Shown piece by piece: positions 6,462-14,694 of a stretch of 19,267 bases of DNA (positions are counted from its first letter, which is position 1; every line of letters begins with the position of its first letter). Made by a program: the position numbers and the translations under genes. Under the pieces are notes generated by a model, which did not search any database, had not been told where the DNA came from, and saw only the letters and a list, made by a program, of their open reading frames with translations. This DNA is from Parafilimonas sp. (GTDB lineage: Bacteria; Bacteroidota; Bacteroidia; Chitinophagales; Chitinophagaceae): assembly GCA_025927795.1 (NCBI GenBank), contig JAICKT010000032.1, forward strand, positions 1 through 19,267, read 5' to 3'.

Positions 6462-7031
6462 ATGAATACTTTATTTCCCTTAGAACAAAATCTTCCTGAA
6501 GGATTTTATTATTATCCAGATTTTTTAAATAAAGATGAAGAAACGGAATTGTCAGATAAAATATCCAGGCTTGATTTACACAACCTAAGTTATCATGGCT
6601 ATACAGCAAACCGTAAAACGGCAAGCTTCGGTTACAATTATAACTTTGAGAATAATAAACTCAGCAAAGGAAAAGATATTCCTGCATTCTTTAATTTCAT
6701 CATTGAAAAAACTGCTGAACATCTTTCTATAGAGAAAAATAAATTTGCCGAATTATTGGTCACAGAATATGCGCCCGGTACTGTAATTAACTGGCATCGC
6801 GATGTGCCTCAATTCGATTTGATCGCTGGCATTTCATTACTTACAGACTGTACATTTCGACTACGCCCTTATGATAAAACAAAACAAACACGTTCATCAA
6901 TTATTTCATTTTCAGTACAACGCCGCTCTCTTTATACCATGCAGGGCAATGCAAGATGGAATTGGCAGCACAGTATTGCACCTGTAAAACAAATGCGGTA
7001 TTCAATCACTTTAAGAACATTGAAAAATTAA
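6462..7031 (+). CDS. AlkB-like Fe(II)/2-oxoglutarate-dependent dioxygenase
   Basis: A 189-residue protein with the full AlkB active site. Iron ligands are His112 and Asp114 in NWHRDVP and His170 in WQHSI. The 2-oxoglutarate-binding pair is Arg179 and Arg185 in RYSITLR, the same spacing as RYNLTFR in E. coli AlkB. The N-terminal lid region YHGYTANRKTASFGYNYNF is typical of AlkB-like proteins. AlkB enzymes oxidatively remove methyl groups from DNA or RNA bases, or modify tRNA or proteins in some subgroups; the substrate here is not readable from sequence. The length is near that of compact AlkB proteins, without extra domains. It is a single-gene unit, divergent from the AsmA-like gene and convergent with the Sus operon, without an adjacent ada or other repair gene. 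Confidence 0.9.
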   Translation: MNTLFPLEQNLPEGFYYYPDFLNKDEETELSDKISRLDLHNLSYHGYTANRKTASFGYNYNFENNKLSKGKDIPAFFNFIIEKTAEHLSIEKNKFAELLVTEYAPGTVINWHRDVPQFDLIAGISLLTDCTFRLRPYDKTKQTRSSIISFSVQRRSLYTMQGNARWNWQHSIAPVKQMRYSITLRTLKN

Positions 7032-7231
7032 TATGAGCTATTTAAACTGAGCATGTTGATTTAAAAAAAGTCATGCAAATAATTTTTATTGTTATGAGTT
7101 CACCGAATATATTGTTGTGATAATATTTAGTTCATCAAATGTCTCATCTACCATTGTAATTATTACTTCTCTTTGATGGAAGTTAGCATGCAATAAACCT
7201 TGCTCCGCTGTAAGCTATCAATGTACATAAT

Positions 7232-7262
7232 AGCATAAGCCGCTCACAAAGAGGCTTATGCT
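7232..7262 (-). terminator. strong hairpin at the end of the Sus operon
   Basis: AGCATAAGCC (7232-7241) and GGCTTATGCT (7253-7262) form a perfect ten-pair stem with an 11-nt loop, starting 20 bases past the stop of the DUF1735 gene. It lies between convergent genes and could act in both directions. No long T-run follows on either strand, so termination is inferred from position and stem strength. Confidence 0.6.
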
Positions 7263-7282
7263 TATAAACTGGTAGAGAATTG

Positions 7283-8290
7283 TTATCTCGGCCCTACATA
7301 AGTATATGTTTCATCAAACACAACTCTTGCATATCCTGGCGCTATATCATTTTGATACAGGATGTATTTAACTTTTAAAGTCTTTGTGCTGAAATCATAC
7401 TTATTTACTCCGGAGGGATCTAACTGAGCATATCTTTGATGTACGTTGCTCGCATCACTTAAGGGTACAGCATCTGTAACACTTGTCACATCACCTGTTG
7501 TAGGATCAATAGTAAATACAGGCACAAAAGCACCAAAATAACTAAAGGATCCGCCGGCATTAATAAGTTTACCTGATATACCATTGCCATTGTCATAAAA
7601 TACAACAGAGTTTCCTCCGCTTGTTTCTAAAAAAGCATCAACAGGATAAACACCGTCATCGGTAAAACTGCCGGTATTATCTACAAAGCTGCCTGTTACT
7701 GTATATTCACCATCATATATATTCTGTACTGAAAAAATATTTATTTCACTTCCCATATTCGGGCTAACTGTGGATGACGATGCTGATGTAATAGTTAACG
7801 GCAGCGCATAGCTTGCATTAAAATCAAAAGTTGATGATGCTCTTATCGTAATATGAACGTAAGCCTGTGATTGCCCTTTTGGAATAACCACTGATGCCGG
7901 AAAACTATACACTGAAGCATCGGGCATAACATATGATGTACTATTTGCGCTATTGAAAGAATCTAAAGCTGCGGCATTCGCTTCAACATTAACAGTAATA
8001 TCTTCAGATGCCGGGCCCTTGGGTCCGTAAATTACAATGGCATCAAAGCCCGCTGTATCATTTTGCAATTTGAATGAAAAATTATAGCTCGGGTATGGAG
8101 TTGTTGTACTTCCAAAACCGGCACCTCCGCCAGTTGGACCTCCGTTATCCTGAAAAGAAATAACATTAGGAGTATCCCATCCATATAACGGCGGATGGCT
8201 TGTTTCTTTTAAGCAGGAAGTAATGCAAATGCTTAATACTCCCAGAATAACTGAAAGTACTATATATTGATTTATTTTAAATTTTTGCAT
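7283..8290 (-). CDS. DUF1735-type surface lipoprotein of the Sus operon (SusE-position)
   Basis: A 335-residue lipoprotein. The signal peptide ends in a lipobox with Cys26 (CITSC), so it is lipidated and probably exposed on the outer membrane. After a Gly-rich stretch (about 50-64), the domain near 65-170 (FDAIVIYGPKGPASEDITVNVEAN ... VVIPKGQSQAYVHITI) is the DUF1735 pattern found beside SusC/SusD pairs. The C-terminal half (YDGEYTVTGSFVDN ... VVFDETYTYVGPR) is beta-rich and does not match a family I can name. Proteins in this position often bind the glycan or other ligand before import. It is the last gene of the operon, 25 bases after susD, and precedes the hairpin at 7232-7262. Confidence 0.8.
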   Translation of the reverse strand: MQKFKINQYIVLSVILGVLSICITSCLKETSHPPLYGWDTPNVISFQDNGGPTGGGAGFGSTTTPYPSYNFSFKLQNDTAGFDAIVIYGPKGPASEDITVNVEANAAALDSFNSANSTSYVMPDASVYSFPASVVIPKGQSQAYVHITIRASSTFDFNASYALPLTITSASSSTVSPNMGSEINIFSVQNIYDGEYTVTGSFVDNTGSFTDDGVYPVDAFLETSGGNSVVFYDNGNGISGKLINAGGSFSYFGAFVPVFTIDPTTGDVTSVTDAVPLSDASNVHQRYAQLDPSGVNKYDFSTKTLKVKYILYQNDIAPGYARVVFDETYTYVGPR

Positions 8291-8315
8291 GTTGTAATTT
8301 TTTCAGTTCGGAAAA

Positions 8316-9875
8316 TTATTTAGCCCAAAAAATAGTAGAGGTATAAACACTAATATCTTTTGGTACGTTAGAAGCATTAGTTGAAGCTTCGCTGCTTGGA
8401 TATGGCAATCGCGTAGGCAAATGATCCGGTCTTGTAGCTTGCGATTGAACCGAAGCAAAAGAATGATAAGGATTATTGAGCACCGTAGAAGAACTTACGG
8501 GGTAACCTGTTCTGCGATACTCACTCCATGCTTCTTCACCATTAATAAAATTCAGCGCAATATATTTTTGTGTTATGATGGCTTCAATTTTTTGTGCAGT
8601 TGTTGTTGCCAAACTAAAATTTACTAAATAACTGTCGGAATTAGCTGCCATGTAAGCTTGTGCATCCGCCTCGGGATCGAGACTCGGGTCAACACTGTTA
8701 GAAGGTAGCTTATATAAATATGTAAAAGATGCAACAATACCATTATTAAAATCTGTTTCAGCATTTCCGTTTAATATACCTCTTACATCAGCTTCCGCAC
8801 GCAGAAAATCACTTTCTGCCAAAAGTATTAAAGGTTCTCCCATGTTCGGGCCCTTCATAACTCCAACAGCATTTCCCCATGAAGTTCCACTGCCTCCGCC
8901 AGAATACCAAGCTCCTCCCGAAGAAGGAGAAGTTAGTGTATTATTAGGTGGCAACACACCTAACTGGTTTATTGGAGTGTTGGGAAAGTCGTTGTAAATT
9001 ACGCTACCCCTCCATGCATCTGAAAGTTTAGTACCATCATAATATCCAAATACATAAGTAGCCGGTATCCACGCATTTCCTTGTCGGGATCCTGTAAAGT
9101 CTGCTACCCATGTGCCCCATGATGGATTTACCTGTCCTGTTGCCAATTTATATCCGGGATTTACAATCGCGTCATCTGTAAGAAATCCGTCAGCAGAAAA
9201 ATTCGTGTTTGAAAATTGTACAGCAGCAGAAGCACGTATTATCAGTCGCAGCTTTAGTGTATTTGCAAATTGCTTCCAGCTTGCCATATTACCGCCAAAC
9301 AAAGGATCTGTGCCGCTGCTTAAAGGTATAGGCGCCTGTGCATTATCAATTTCTGAAATTGCGGTATCCAGCAAAGCAGCCAATGATGGATAAATAACAG
9401 AAGCATCATCATAATGGGTTTTTAAAGCTGTGTCACCTTTTAAGGCATCAAAGTAAGGAATGTTATTAAATTCATCTACCAGCATTTGAAAAAGGAATGC
9501 TTTCATTATTTTGGCAGTTGCGTTATAATAAGCGTTCTCATCGCTTCCCTGGGTTGAGTTAATTATATATTGAAAGTTTTCTCCAATATAATATCCGCTT
9601 CCCCAATAACCTTCTCCAGTTGATTGATCATAATTATACGTCCAGGAAGAACCAAAACCGCCATAACCACCGGCATTAGCAGCATATCCAACCGTTTGAG
9701 AGCCATAGTTGTTCATTGAAGATACAAGGCTTGCTGTATTCACAATGGCTAAAGGCAATACCAGGCTGGGGTTTGCAATTGTAAGTGAATTGGGATTGGT
9801 ATTAATATCAATATACTTCTTACAGGAAGTTGCTATTAAACCAAGAACTATAGCTGACAATATTATTTTTTTCAT
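8316..9875 (-). CDS. SusD/RagB-family nutrient-binding outer-membrane lipoprotein
   Basis: A 519-residue lipoprotein. The lipobox ATSC places the lipidated cysteine at residue 18, followed by KKYIDINTNPNSLT, the usual SusD-like opening. Internal blocks also fit the family: the helix around NATAKIMKAFLFQMLVDEFNNIPYFDAL (TPR-like helix pair), the SWKQFANTLKLRLIIRAS block, and the C-terminal ALNFINGEEAWSEYRRTGYP, which is typical of the SusD-like_2 subgroup. SusD proteins form a lid over the SusC barrel and capture the substrate at the cell surface. The gene starts 11 bases after the susC stop, so the two are translated from one mRNA. Glycine- and aromatic-rich loops (GGYGGFGSSWTYNYD) may line the ligand site. 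The ligand is unknown. Confidence 0.93.
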   Translation of the reverse strand: MKKIILSAIVLGLIATSCKKYIDINTNPNSLTIANPSLVLPLAIVNTASLVSSMNNYGSQTVGYAANAGGYGGFGSSWTYNYDQSTGEGYWGSGYYIGENFQYIINSTQGSDENAYYNATAKIMKAFLFQMLVDEFNNIPYFDALKGDTALKTHYDDASVIYPSLAALLDTAISEIDNAQAPIPLSSGTDPLFGGNMASWKQFANTLKLRLIIRASAAVQFSNTNFSADGFLTDDAIVNPGYKLATGQVNPSWGTWVADFTGSRQGNAWIPATYVFGYYDGTKLSDAWRGSVIYNDFPNTPINQLGVLPPNNTLTSPSSGGAWYSGGGSGTSWGNAVGVMKGPNMGEPLILLAESDFLRAEADVRGILNGNAETDFNNGIVASFTYLYKLPSNSVDPSLDPEADAQAYMAANSDSYLVNFSLATTTAQKIEAIITQKYIALNFINGEEAWSEYRRTGYPVSSSTVLNNPYHSFASVQSQATRPDHLPTRLPYPSSEASTNASNVPKDISVYTSTIFWAK

Positions 9876-9886
9876 ATTTTAAAGGA

Positions 9887-12800
9887 TTAAAAGTTAACAG
9901 ATACATTAAAGCCATAGTAGCGTGAAGGTGGTTGCTGATAACCCGTAAGTCCGATGCCGTTTGATCCGCTTCCTGAATCGCTGTAATCTGGATCGGTATA
10001 TAAATTATCTTTAGGTAGCCATAAAAATAAGTTACGTCCTTCTAATCCTATTACAGCAGACTTAATAAATTTCGTTTTAGATAACAGAGATTGAGGCAGG
10101 CTATAGGTTAAAGAAAGTTCTCTTAGTTTCCAGAAGGCTCCGCTGGTTACATAATTGGAAGTTACGTTGTAATTTTCTGTTGCATCTGTCCAAAAGCCTC
10201 CGTTTCCGTTTCCATTTTCGCTGATAAGTATGTTTGTATTATCTACCCATTTACCACCTGCATCCTGGTAAGTTGAATTTGGAAATACAAATCGTTGACG
10301 ATTATACTGTACTGTGCGAATACCCATGCCAGACCAATCCATATCAAACCCAATGCTGTTGTAACGCACAAATCCGCCACGGTATTCAAATACTGCTGCC
10401 AGCGTTAATGATTTGTATGTTATAGAGGGAGTCAGCGAAACAATATTCTTTGCATTGGCATTGCCCAACGGTACTAAAGTTTGATTAACTAACGGCATAC
10501 CGGTAGCTGGATTTATGACAACCTTTCCCTCATGCCGAACATAATCGCGACCCAATATTTCAGGAAATTGAAAGCCTGGTATGGCATAAGCTCCTGTGCC
10601 ATCACCATAAGCAGATAACGACAGGTTATCCAATCCCGGAGTTATAGATATTACTTTATTATCGTTATATGCGTAAGTGCCACCAACACTTACTATCCAT
10701 GATTTAGTATTTACAGGAATAACTTTTAAAGACGATTCTATTCCTTTTGTTTCTGTTTCACCTGCATTGGTAAGTAAATCGCTGAAGCCGGTGGTTTTGG
10801 AAATGCTTGTAGTTAATGTTTGATTAGTTGTATGCTCATCGTAATAAGTAACTGATGCATCTATTATATTGTGAATTATCCTGAAATCCAAACCTACTTC
10901 CCAGCTTTTAGTAATTTCAGGTTTTAAATCAGAAGATATTAAAGTGCCGCTGAGTTGGTAACCTGCTACACCATTATAGGGATAGCCATTTCCCTGACCG
11001 AAAGCAGGTAACAAAGAATAAGCCCCATAAGGATTAGCACCCGGACCCAAATTCACTTGCCCAACTTTTGAAACACTTGCTCTAAGTTTCAAAAAGTTTA
11101 ACCAGCTAACGTTATTAAGCGATTTTATGGCGTCCGTTAAAACAACTGATGCATCAACTGAAGGATAGAAAAAAGACCTGTTATTTGGATTTAGCACAGA
11201 TACCACATCTTCACGTCCGGTAGTATGTAAAAAGAGATAATTTCTCCAGCCCAACTGAACATCATAATACGCACCCAATTGTCTTGTTTTAAATTCAGAA
11301 TTACCTGCTGAAGGAAAATTAAGCGTATTGCTTAAGTTAAATAACCCGCTTTGAACAAGACCGCTAATGGAAGCACTAAGATTTTTTTGCAGATCCTGTT
11401 GTGTTGATGCGCCTATAATTGCATTCAAAGTGAAATCTCCAAATCTTTTTTGTGCTATTGCTTTAACATTTTCAATTAATTCATCATAGTATTGGCTCGA
11501 TTCTGCATCGCTGCCGGCAATAGTGGTTTTAAAGCCGCCGCTCGATTGTGTTGCATAATCCGTATAAACAAAGGAATTTGTATAAGCTTTATACGTTTGT
11601 GTGCGCATAGTTATACCGGTTGATGATACAATGTCTAACCATGTGAGCGGTGTAAAATGTAATTCTAAGCTGCCCGTAAAGTAATCGTTATTAGTTAATC
11701 CGCGGTTATTAGCTAAAGTAAAATAAGGATTACCATACCATGGATTATAATAGCCATTTGGATTTGCGTATTCATTCGTTTGCCAGTCTTTAAACATAGT
11801 AATAGGTATATTTCCCGGCATATTTAAAAATTGATCATAAATCGAAGTTTCCGCAGTAGTAACATTATACCTGTTTTGCAGGTATGACAAACCATATGTA
11901 AAATGCACTTTTGTACCAACCTCTTTTGAGCCGTTCAATCTGAAAGACGCTCTTGTAAATTTATCATCAAGCATTGTGCCCTTAGTTGAAAGCCATTGAC
12001 CAGAAAGATATATAGATGATTTTGCTTCAGCAGAAGAAAAGGATAAATCTGTTTGATTACTTAAGCCGGTTTGCCAAAACTTATTTCTATCGCTAAAAAA
12101 TTGATAAGGCACAGTGAGCTGATCTCCGTTTTCTAAGGGATTTCCCAAATCTCGCATTGTGCCGTCAAATTTTGGTCCGTATGATTCGTTTTCAAGCGGA
12201 GAATAATATGGTTTACCTGTTGTATCAGTACCATAACCACTTCCACCAGATCCGTATTCTTTTTGTTGTTTTGGATTAAAAGCTACATGCTCGTATGTAA
12301 CTGTTTGAGAAATATGTATTGTTTGCGTACCTGCACTTGGATGTTTGGTAGTAATAACGAGCGCGCCATTCGATGCCTGTGAACCATAAAGTGCTACAGC
12401 CGCAGGACCGTTTAGAACATTTATATTATCAATGTCTTCAGGACTTATATTAGTTAAGAGATCATAAGTAACAATGTTGCCATCAAGTATCATTAAAGGT
12501 TGATTGTTACCTGTAAGAGACCTTTGTCCGCGTATAATTATTCTAAAGCTTGGATTTACGCCTCCTCCGGTCGACATTACCTGAACGCCTGCAACTTTTC
12601 CTGCCAGGGCACTGGCTAAAACTGTAGGTTTTGCCTCCGTAATACTTGACGCAGTTACTACAGTAGAAGCGAAACCCTGCTGGCGTTTCGACACTTTTGT
12701 ACCGGCAGCAGTGGTAACAACGACATCCGTCATGCTGCCTGAGGTTCGTCTCGCCGTAACTGTAACAACAGGATTATTTCCAACGGGTATTTCAGTTCTT

Positions 12801-13027
12801 TCAACGCCAATTGCTGTGATAATTAAAATGTCTCCCGATTTTGCAGGAATACTAAAATTTGCATTCGCATCTGCCGCAACAGATACGCGGGTACCTTTTA
12901 CATTAATTGTGGCAAAGGGAATAATGTCTCCATTTTGATCCCTTACAGTACCGCTGATTTTACCTTGGGAGTAACCAATTATGGTATATAGCAGAAGGGT
13001 AGTAAGTAAACTTACAGTTTTTCTCAT
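9887..13027 (-). CDS. SusC/RagA-family TonB-dependent outer-membrane transporter
   Basis: A 1046-residue protein. I start it at the ATG at 13027 because MRKTVSLLTTLLLYTIIGYS is a good signal peptide; a longer frame opening from TTG at 13108 would bury it. The order is signal peptide 1-20, CarboxypepD_reg-like domain about 22-90 (GKISGTVRDQNGDIIPFATI), and plug about 115-228. The plug has LAGKVAGVQV, RIIIRGQRSL, PLMILDG and ISPEDIDNINVLNGPAAVALYG. The 22-strand barrel follows, ending in NVSVNF with the terminal Phe used for outer-membrane insertion. It imports a large ligand together with the SusD lid, powered by TonB-ExbBD. It is the first gene of the operon, with 367 bases upstream free of genes. 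No N-terminal STN signalling domain is present, so direct anti-sigma control is unlikely. Confidence 0.95.
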   Translation of the reverse strand: MRKTVSLLTTLLLYTIIGYSQGKISGTVRDQNGDIIPFATINVKGTRVSVAADANANFSIPAKSGDILIITAIGVERTEIPVGNNPVVTVTARRTSGSMTDVVVTTAAGTKVSKRQQGFASTVVTASSITEAKPTVLASALAGKVAGVQVMSTGGGVNPSFRIIIRGQRSLTGNNQPLMILDGNIVTYDLLTNISPEDIDNINVLNGPAAVALYGSQASNGALVITTKHPSAGTQTIHISQTVTYEHVAFNPKQQKEYGSGGSGYGTDTTGKPYYSPLENESYGPKFDGTMRDLGNPLENGDQLTVPYQFFSDRNKFWQTGLSNQTDLSFSSAEAKSSIYLSGQWLSTKGTMLDDKFTRASFRLNGSKEVGTKVHFTYGLSYLQNRYNVTTAETSIYDQFLNMPGNIPITMFKDWQTNEYANPNGYYNPWYGNPYFTLANNRGLTNNDYFTGSLELHFTPLTWLDIVSSTGITMRTQTYKAYTNSFVYTDYATQSSGGFKTTIAGSDAESSQYYDELIENVKAIAQKRFGDFTLNAIIGASTQQDLQKNLSASISGLVQSGLFNLSNTLNFPSAGNSEFKTRQLGAYYDVQLGWRNYLFLHTTGREDVVSVLNPNNRSFFYPSVDASVVLTDAIKSLNNVSWLNFLKLRASVSKVGQVNLGPGANPYGAYSLLPAFGQGNGYPYNGVAGYQLSGTLISSDLKPEITKSWEVGLDFRIIHNIIDASVTYYDEHTTNQTLTTSISKTTGFSDLLTNAGETETKGIESSLKVIPVNTKSWIVSVGGTYAYNDNKVISITPGLDNLSLSAYGDGTGAYAIPGFQFPEILGRDYVRHEGKVVINPATGMPLVNQTLVPLGNANAKNIVSLTPSITYKSLTLAAVFEYRGGFVRYNSIGFDMDWSGMGIRTVQYNRQRFVFPNSTYQDAGGKWVDNTNILISENGNGNGGFWTDATENYNVTSNYVTSGAFWKLRELSLTYSLPQSLLSKTKFIKSAVIGLEGRNLFLWLPKDNLYTDPDYSDSGSGSNGIGLTGYQQPPSRYYGFNVSVNF

Positions 13028-13394
13028 CTTGACTTTTTTAATGTTTGGAAAACGGAAAGGTATATAAATGTTAAAAAAAACCAAAATTGTATTATCTAAA
13101 TCACACAAAAATTTTAGCAGCTCATACTTTGTGAATGAAAAAGAGGATAATAAAAAGTAGATTTATAACATGCACAAATACAATTTACATAGCTTTTAAC
13201 GCATATAAAAATGTGACTAATTGGTTACGTTTTTCAGGACTATCGCTTAAAAATTTCATATAAATATTTTTCAGAGCAAAAGATAAAACTGTTTTTATAT
13301 GGTGATAATTGTACTTACTTCCAAATAACTATACAAGCGATGATAAAATATTAATCATTTGCATTATCAGCTGTAAATAAAATTAAACGCTTAT
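13028..13394 (-). other. gene-free region upstream of susC
   Basis: This 367-base AT-rich stretch must hold the end of the L,D-transpeptidase operon transcript and the susC promoter. A weak promoter candidate on the minus strand is CAATTTTG (13082-13089) with TTTTTG (13106-13111) 16 bases upstream, a poor match to the Bacteroidota TTG/TAnnTTTG pair. No strong hairpin, RNA gene or coding frame is seen. Confidence 0.3.
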
Positions 13395-14663
13395 TTACTT
13401 ACTTACTTCATCCAGCAAGCCCTGCACCTCACCAATATCAACATTCTTTTTTTTATTGTCAATATCAATTACTACTACATATCCATTGCTACTGCCTATG
13501 CTATTAAGTATATCAACAATTTGCTGTTGATTACTGCTTATACGAAAGCCCGAACTATCCCATTCTTCATAGCTGCATAAACATCCAAGTGAAGGTGTTT
13601 GCGGATAATAAGTTTGTGTTTTATAAAATTCAGGGTCAATAGTTGTGCCGTGCATAATAACCGCGGTGCGGCCCATTTCACCAGCATAAAAACTTTCATA
13701 AATGCCACTATAATTTTTCCATGAAGCAGGTAATAAAGATGCATACATTTCTTTGCTCCATAATGAATCAATTAATGTGCTGTCAGCAAAAAAAGCATCG
13801 GGTGTTGTTTCATAAGGTAATTGCAATTGAAGATTTTGTGTAGGACCGATATACAATAATCTTGACACATCAAAACCACTAAAACGTAATATGCCTTGTG
13901 GTGTGTTACCATTGGTAATATAAAAAGGATAATCTGTTATTGCTCTTGCTAATTGTGCAGTATGAAAATAATTACCTGAGGAATCTTTTACAAACGTACC
14001 ATCAGGCTTGCGAATAATAACAAGACCTGCATAATTGCGATTGCTTCTTTGCAAACTATAAATAACGGTTTGCCCTTTTAAAAAATCAGCGCTGAAAATA
14101 TCATTCAATGGAGGTAATGATTGATGTTTCTTTATTGCAATGCGACTTTTTAATATCTGCAACCCAACACTGCTATCTCCTGGGAATTTCGATTTAATCA
14201 GTGAAGCAATTTTAATTCTTGCATTTACAGAATCTGCTCTTAACACATATTCTGCGCAACGTATAAAAATGCCAACAGAGTGTGTTTGCCGCATCAAATT
14301 CGAAACCTGTGTTTTAAATTCTTTCTTGTATAATGAATACGTTGTTTCCAATAAATTTTTTTGAAAATAATCTGAACGTTGTGCAGTGTTATTCCATGCT
14401 ATCGCTAACTTTTGTTTTGTAAAATTATCTTTATACTGTAACAATTCAAGACTCCACAATGCTTCATTCCAGTCGCCTTCATTATCATCATTCAAAGGTT
14501 CGGCGAACCATTGTTTAATGGTGGTATCTACAAGATATTTATAACGTTGCTGTCTTGCCTGTTTTGTTGTAACTTTTGAATATACTGTATCGGTTATGGC
14601 TTGCTGAGCAAACAATGAAACGGAGAAAATAAAAAATGTAATTATAAAAAAATATCGCTTCAT
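13395..14663 (-). CDS. exported divergent YkuD-like (L,D-transpeptidase-fold) protein
   Basis: A 422-residue protein starting at the ATG at 14663, with a signal peptide about 1-20 (MKRYFFIITFFIFSVSLFAQ). Residues about 25-180 are helical and unrecognised. From about 195 the chain reads as a YkuD-like fold: TVIYSLQRSNRNYAGLVIIRK, then YPFYITNGNTPQGILRFSG (the NGxTPxG strand of L,D-transpeptidases). It ends with His338-Gly339 and SLGCLCS, with Ser358, Gly360, Cys361 and Cys363. In canonical enzymes the motif is HGxxx...S(H/R)GC(I/V)R(M/L), so Cys361 is the expected nucleophile, while the usual Arg is replaced by Cys363. It follows the L,D-transpeptidase gene by 31 bases and is probably co-transcribed. 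It may be a cell-wall enzyme with altered specificity or a catalytically changed partner. Confidence 0.7.
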   Translation of the reverse strand: MKRYFFIITFFIFSVSLFAQQAITDTVYSKVTTKQARQQRYKYLVDTTIKQWFAEPLNDDNEGDWNEALWSLELLQYKDNFTKQKLAIAWNNTAQRSDYFQKNLLETTYSLYKKEFKTQVSNLMRQTHSVGIFIRCAEYVLRADSVNARIKIASLIKSKFPGDSSVGLQILKSRIAIKKHQSLPPLNDIFSADFLKGQTVIYSLQRSNRNYAGLVIIRKPDGTFVKDSSGNYFHTAQLARAITDYPFYITNGNTPQGILRFSGFDVSRLLYIGPTQNLQLQLPYETTPDAFFADSTLIDSLWSKEMYASLLPASWKNYSGIYESFYAGEMGRTAVIMHGTTIDPEFYKTQTYYPQTPSLGCLCSYEEWDSSGFRISSNQQQIVDILNSIGSSNGYVVVIDIDNKKKNVDIGEVQGLLDEVSK

Positions 14664-14694
14664 CAAGCTAAACTACAACTGCATATTAAATTGA

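Noticed and set aside
13028..13108. 27-residue N-terminal extension of SusC from a TTG codon
   Set aside because: It would place a signal peptide inside the protein and uses a non-ATG start; the ATG at 13027 gives a normal signal peptide.
13082..13111. TTTTTG and CAATTTTG as the susC promoter
   Set aside because: The 16-base spacing is shorter than expected and the -7 word lacks TA at its start; kept only as a remark in the region entry.
13200..13394. Possible hairpin terminator after the YkuD-like gene (ATGAT/ATCAT near 13339-13358)
   Set aside because: Only five pairs with an AT-rich loop and no T-run; indistinguishable from background.
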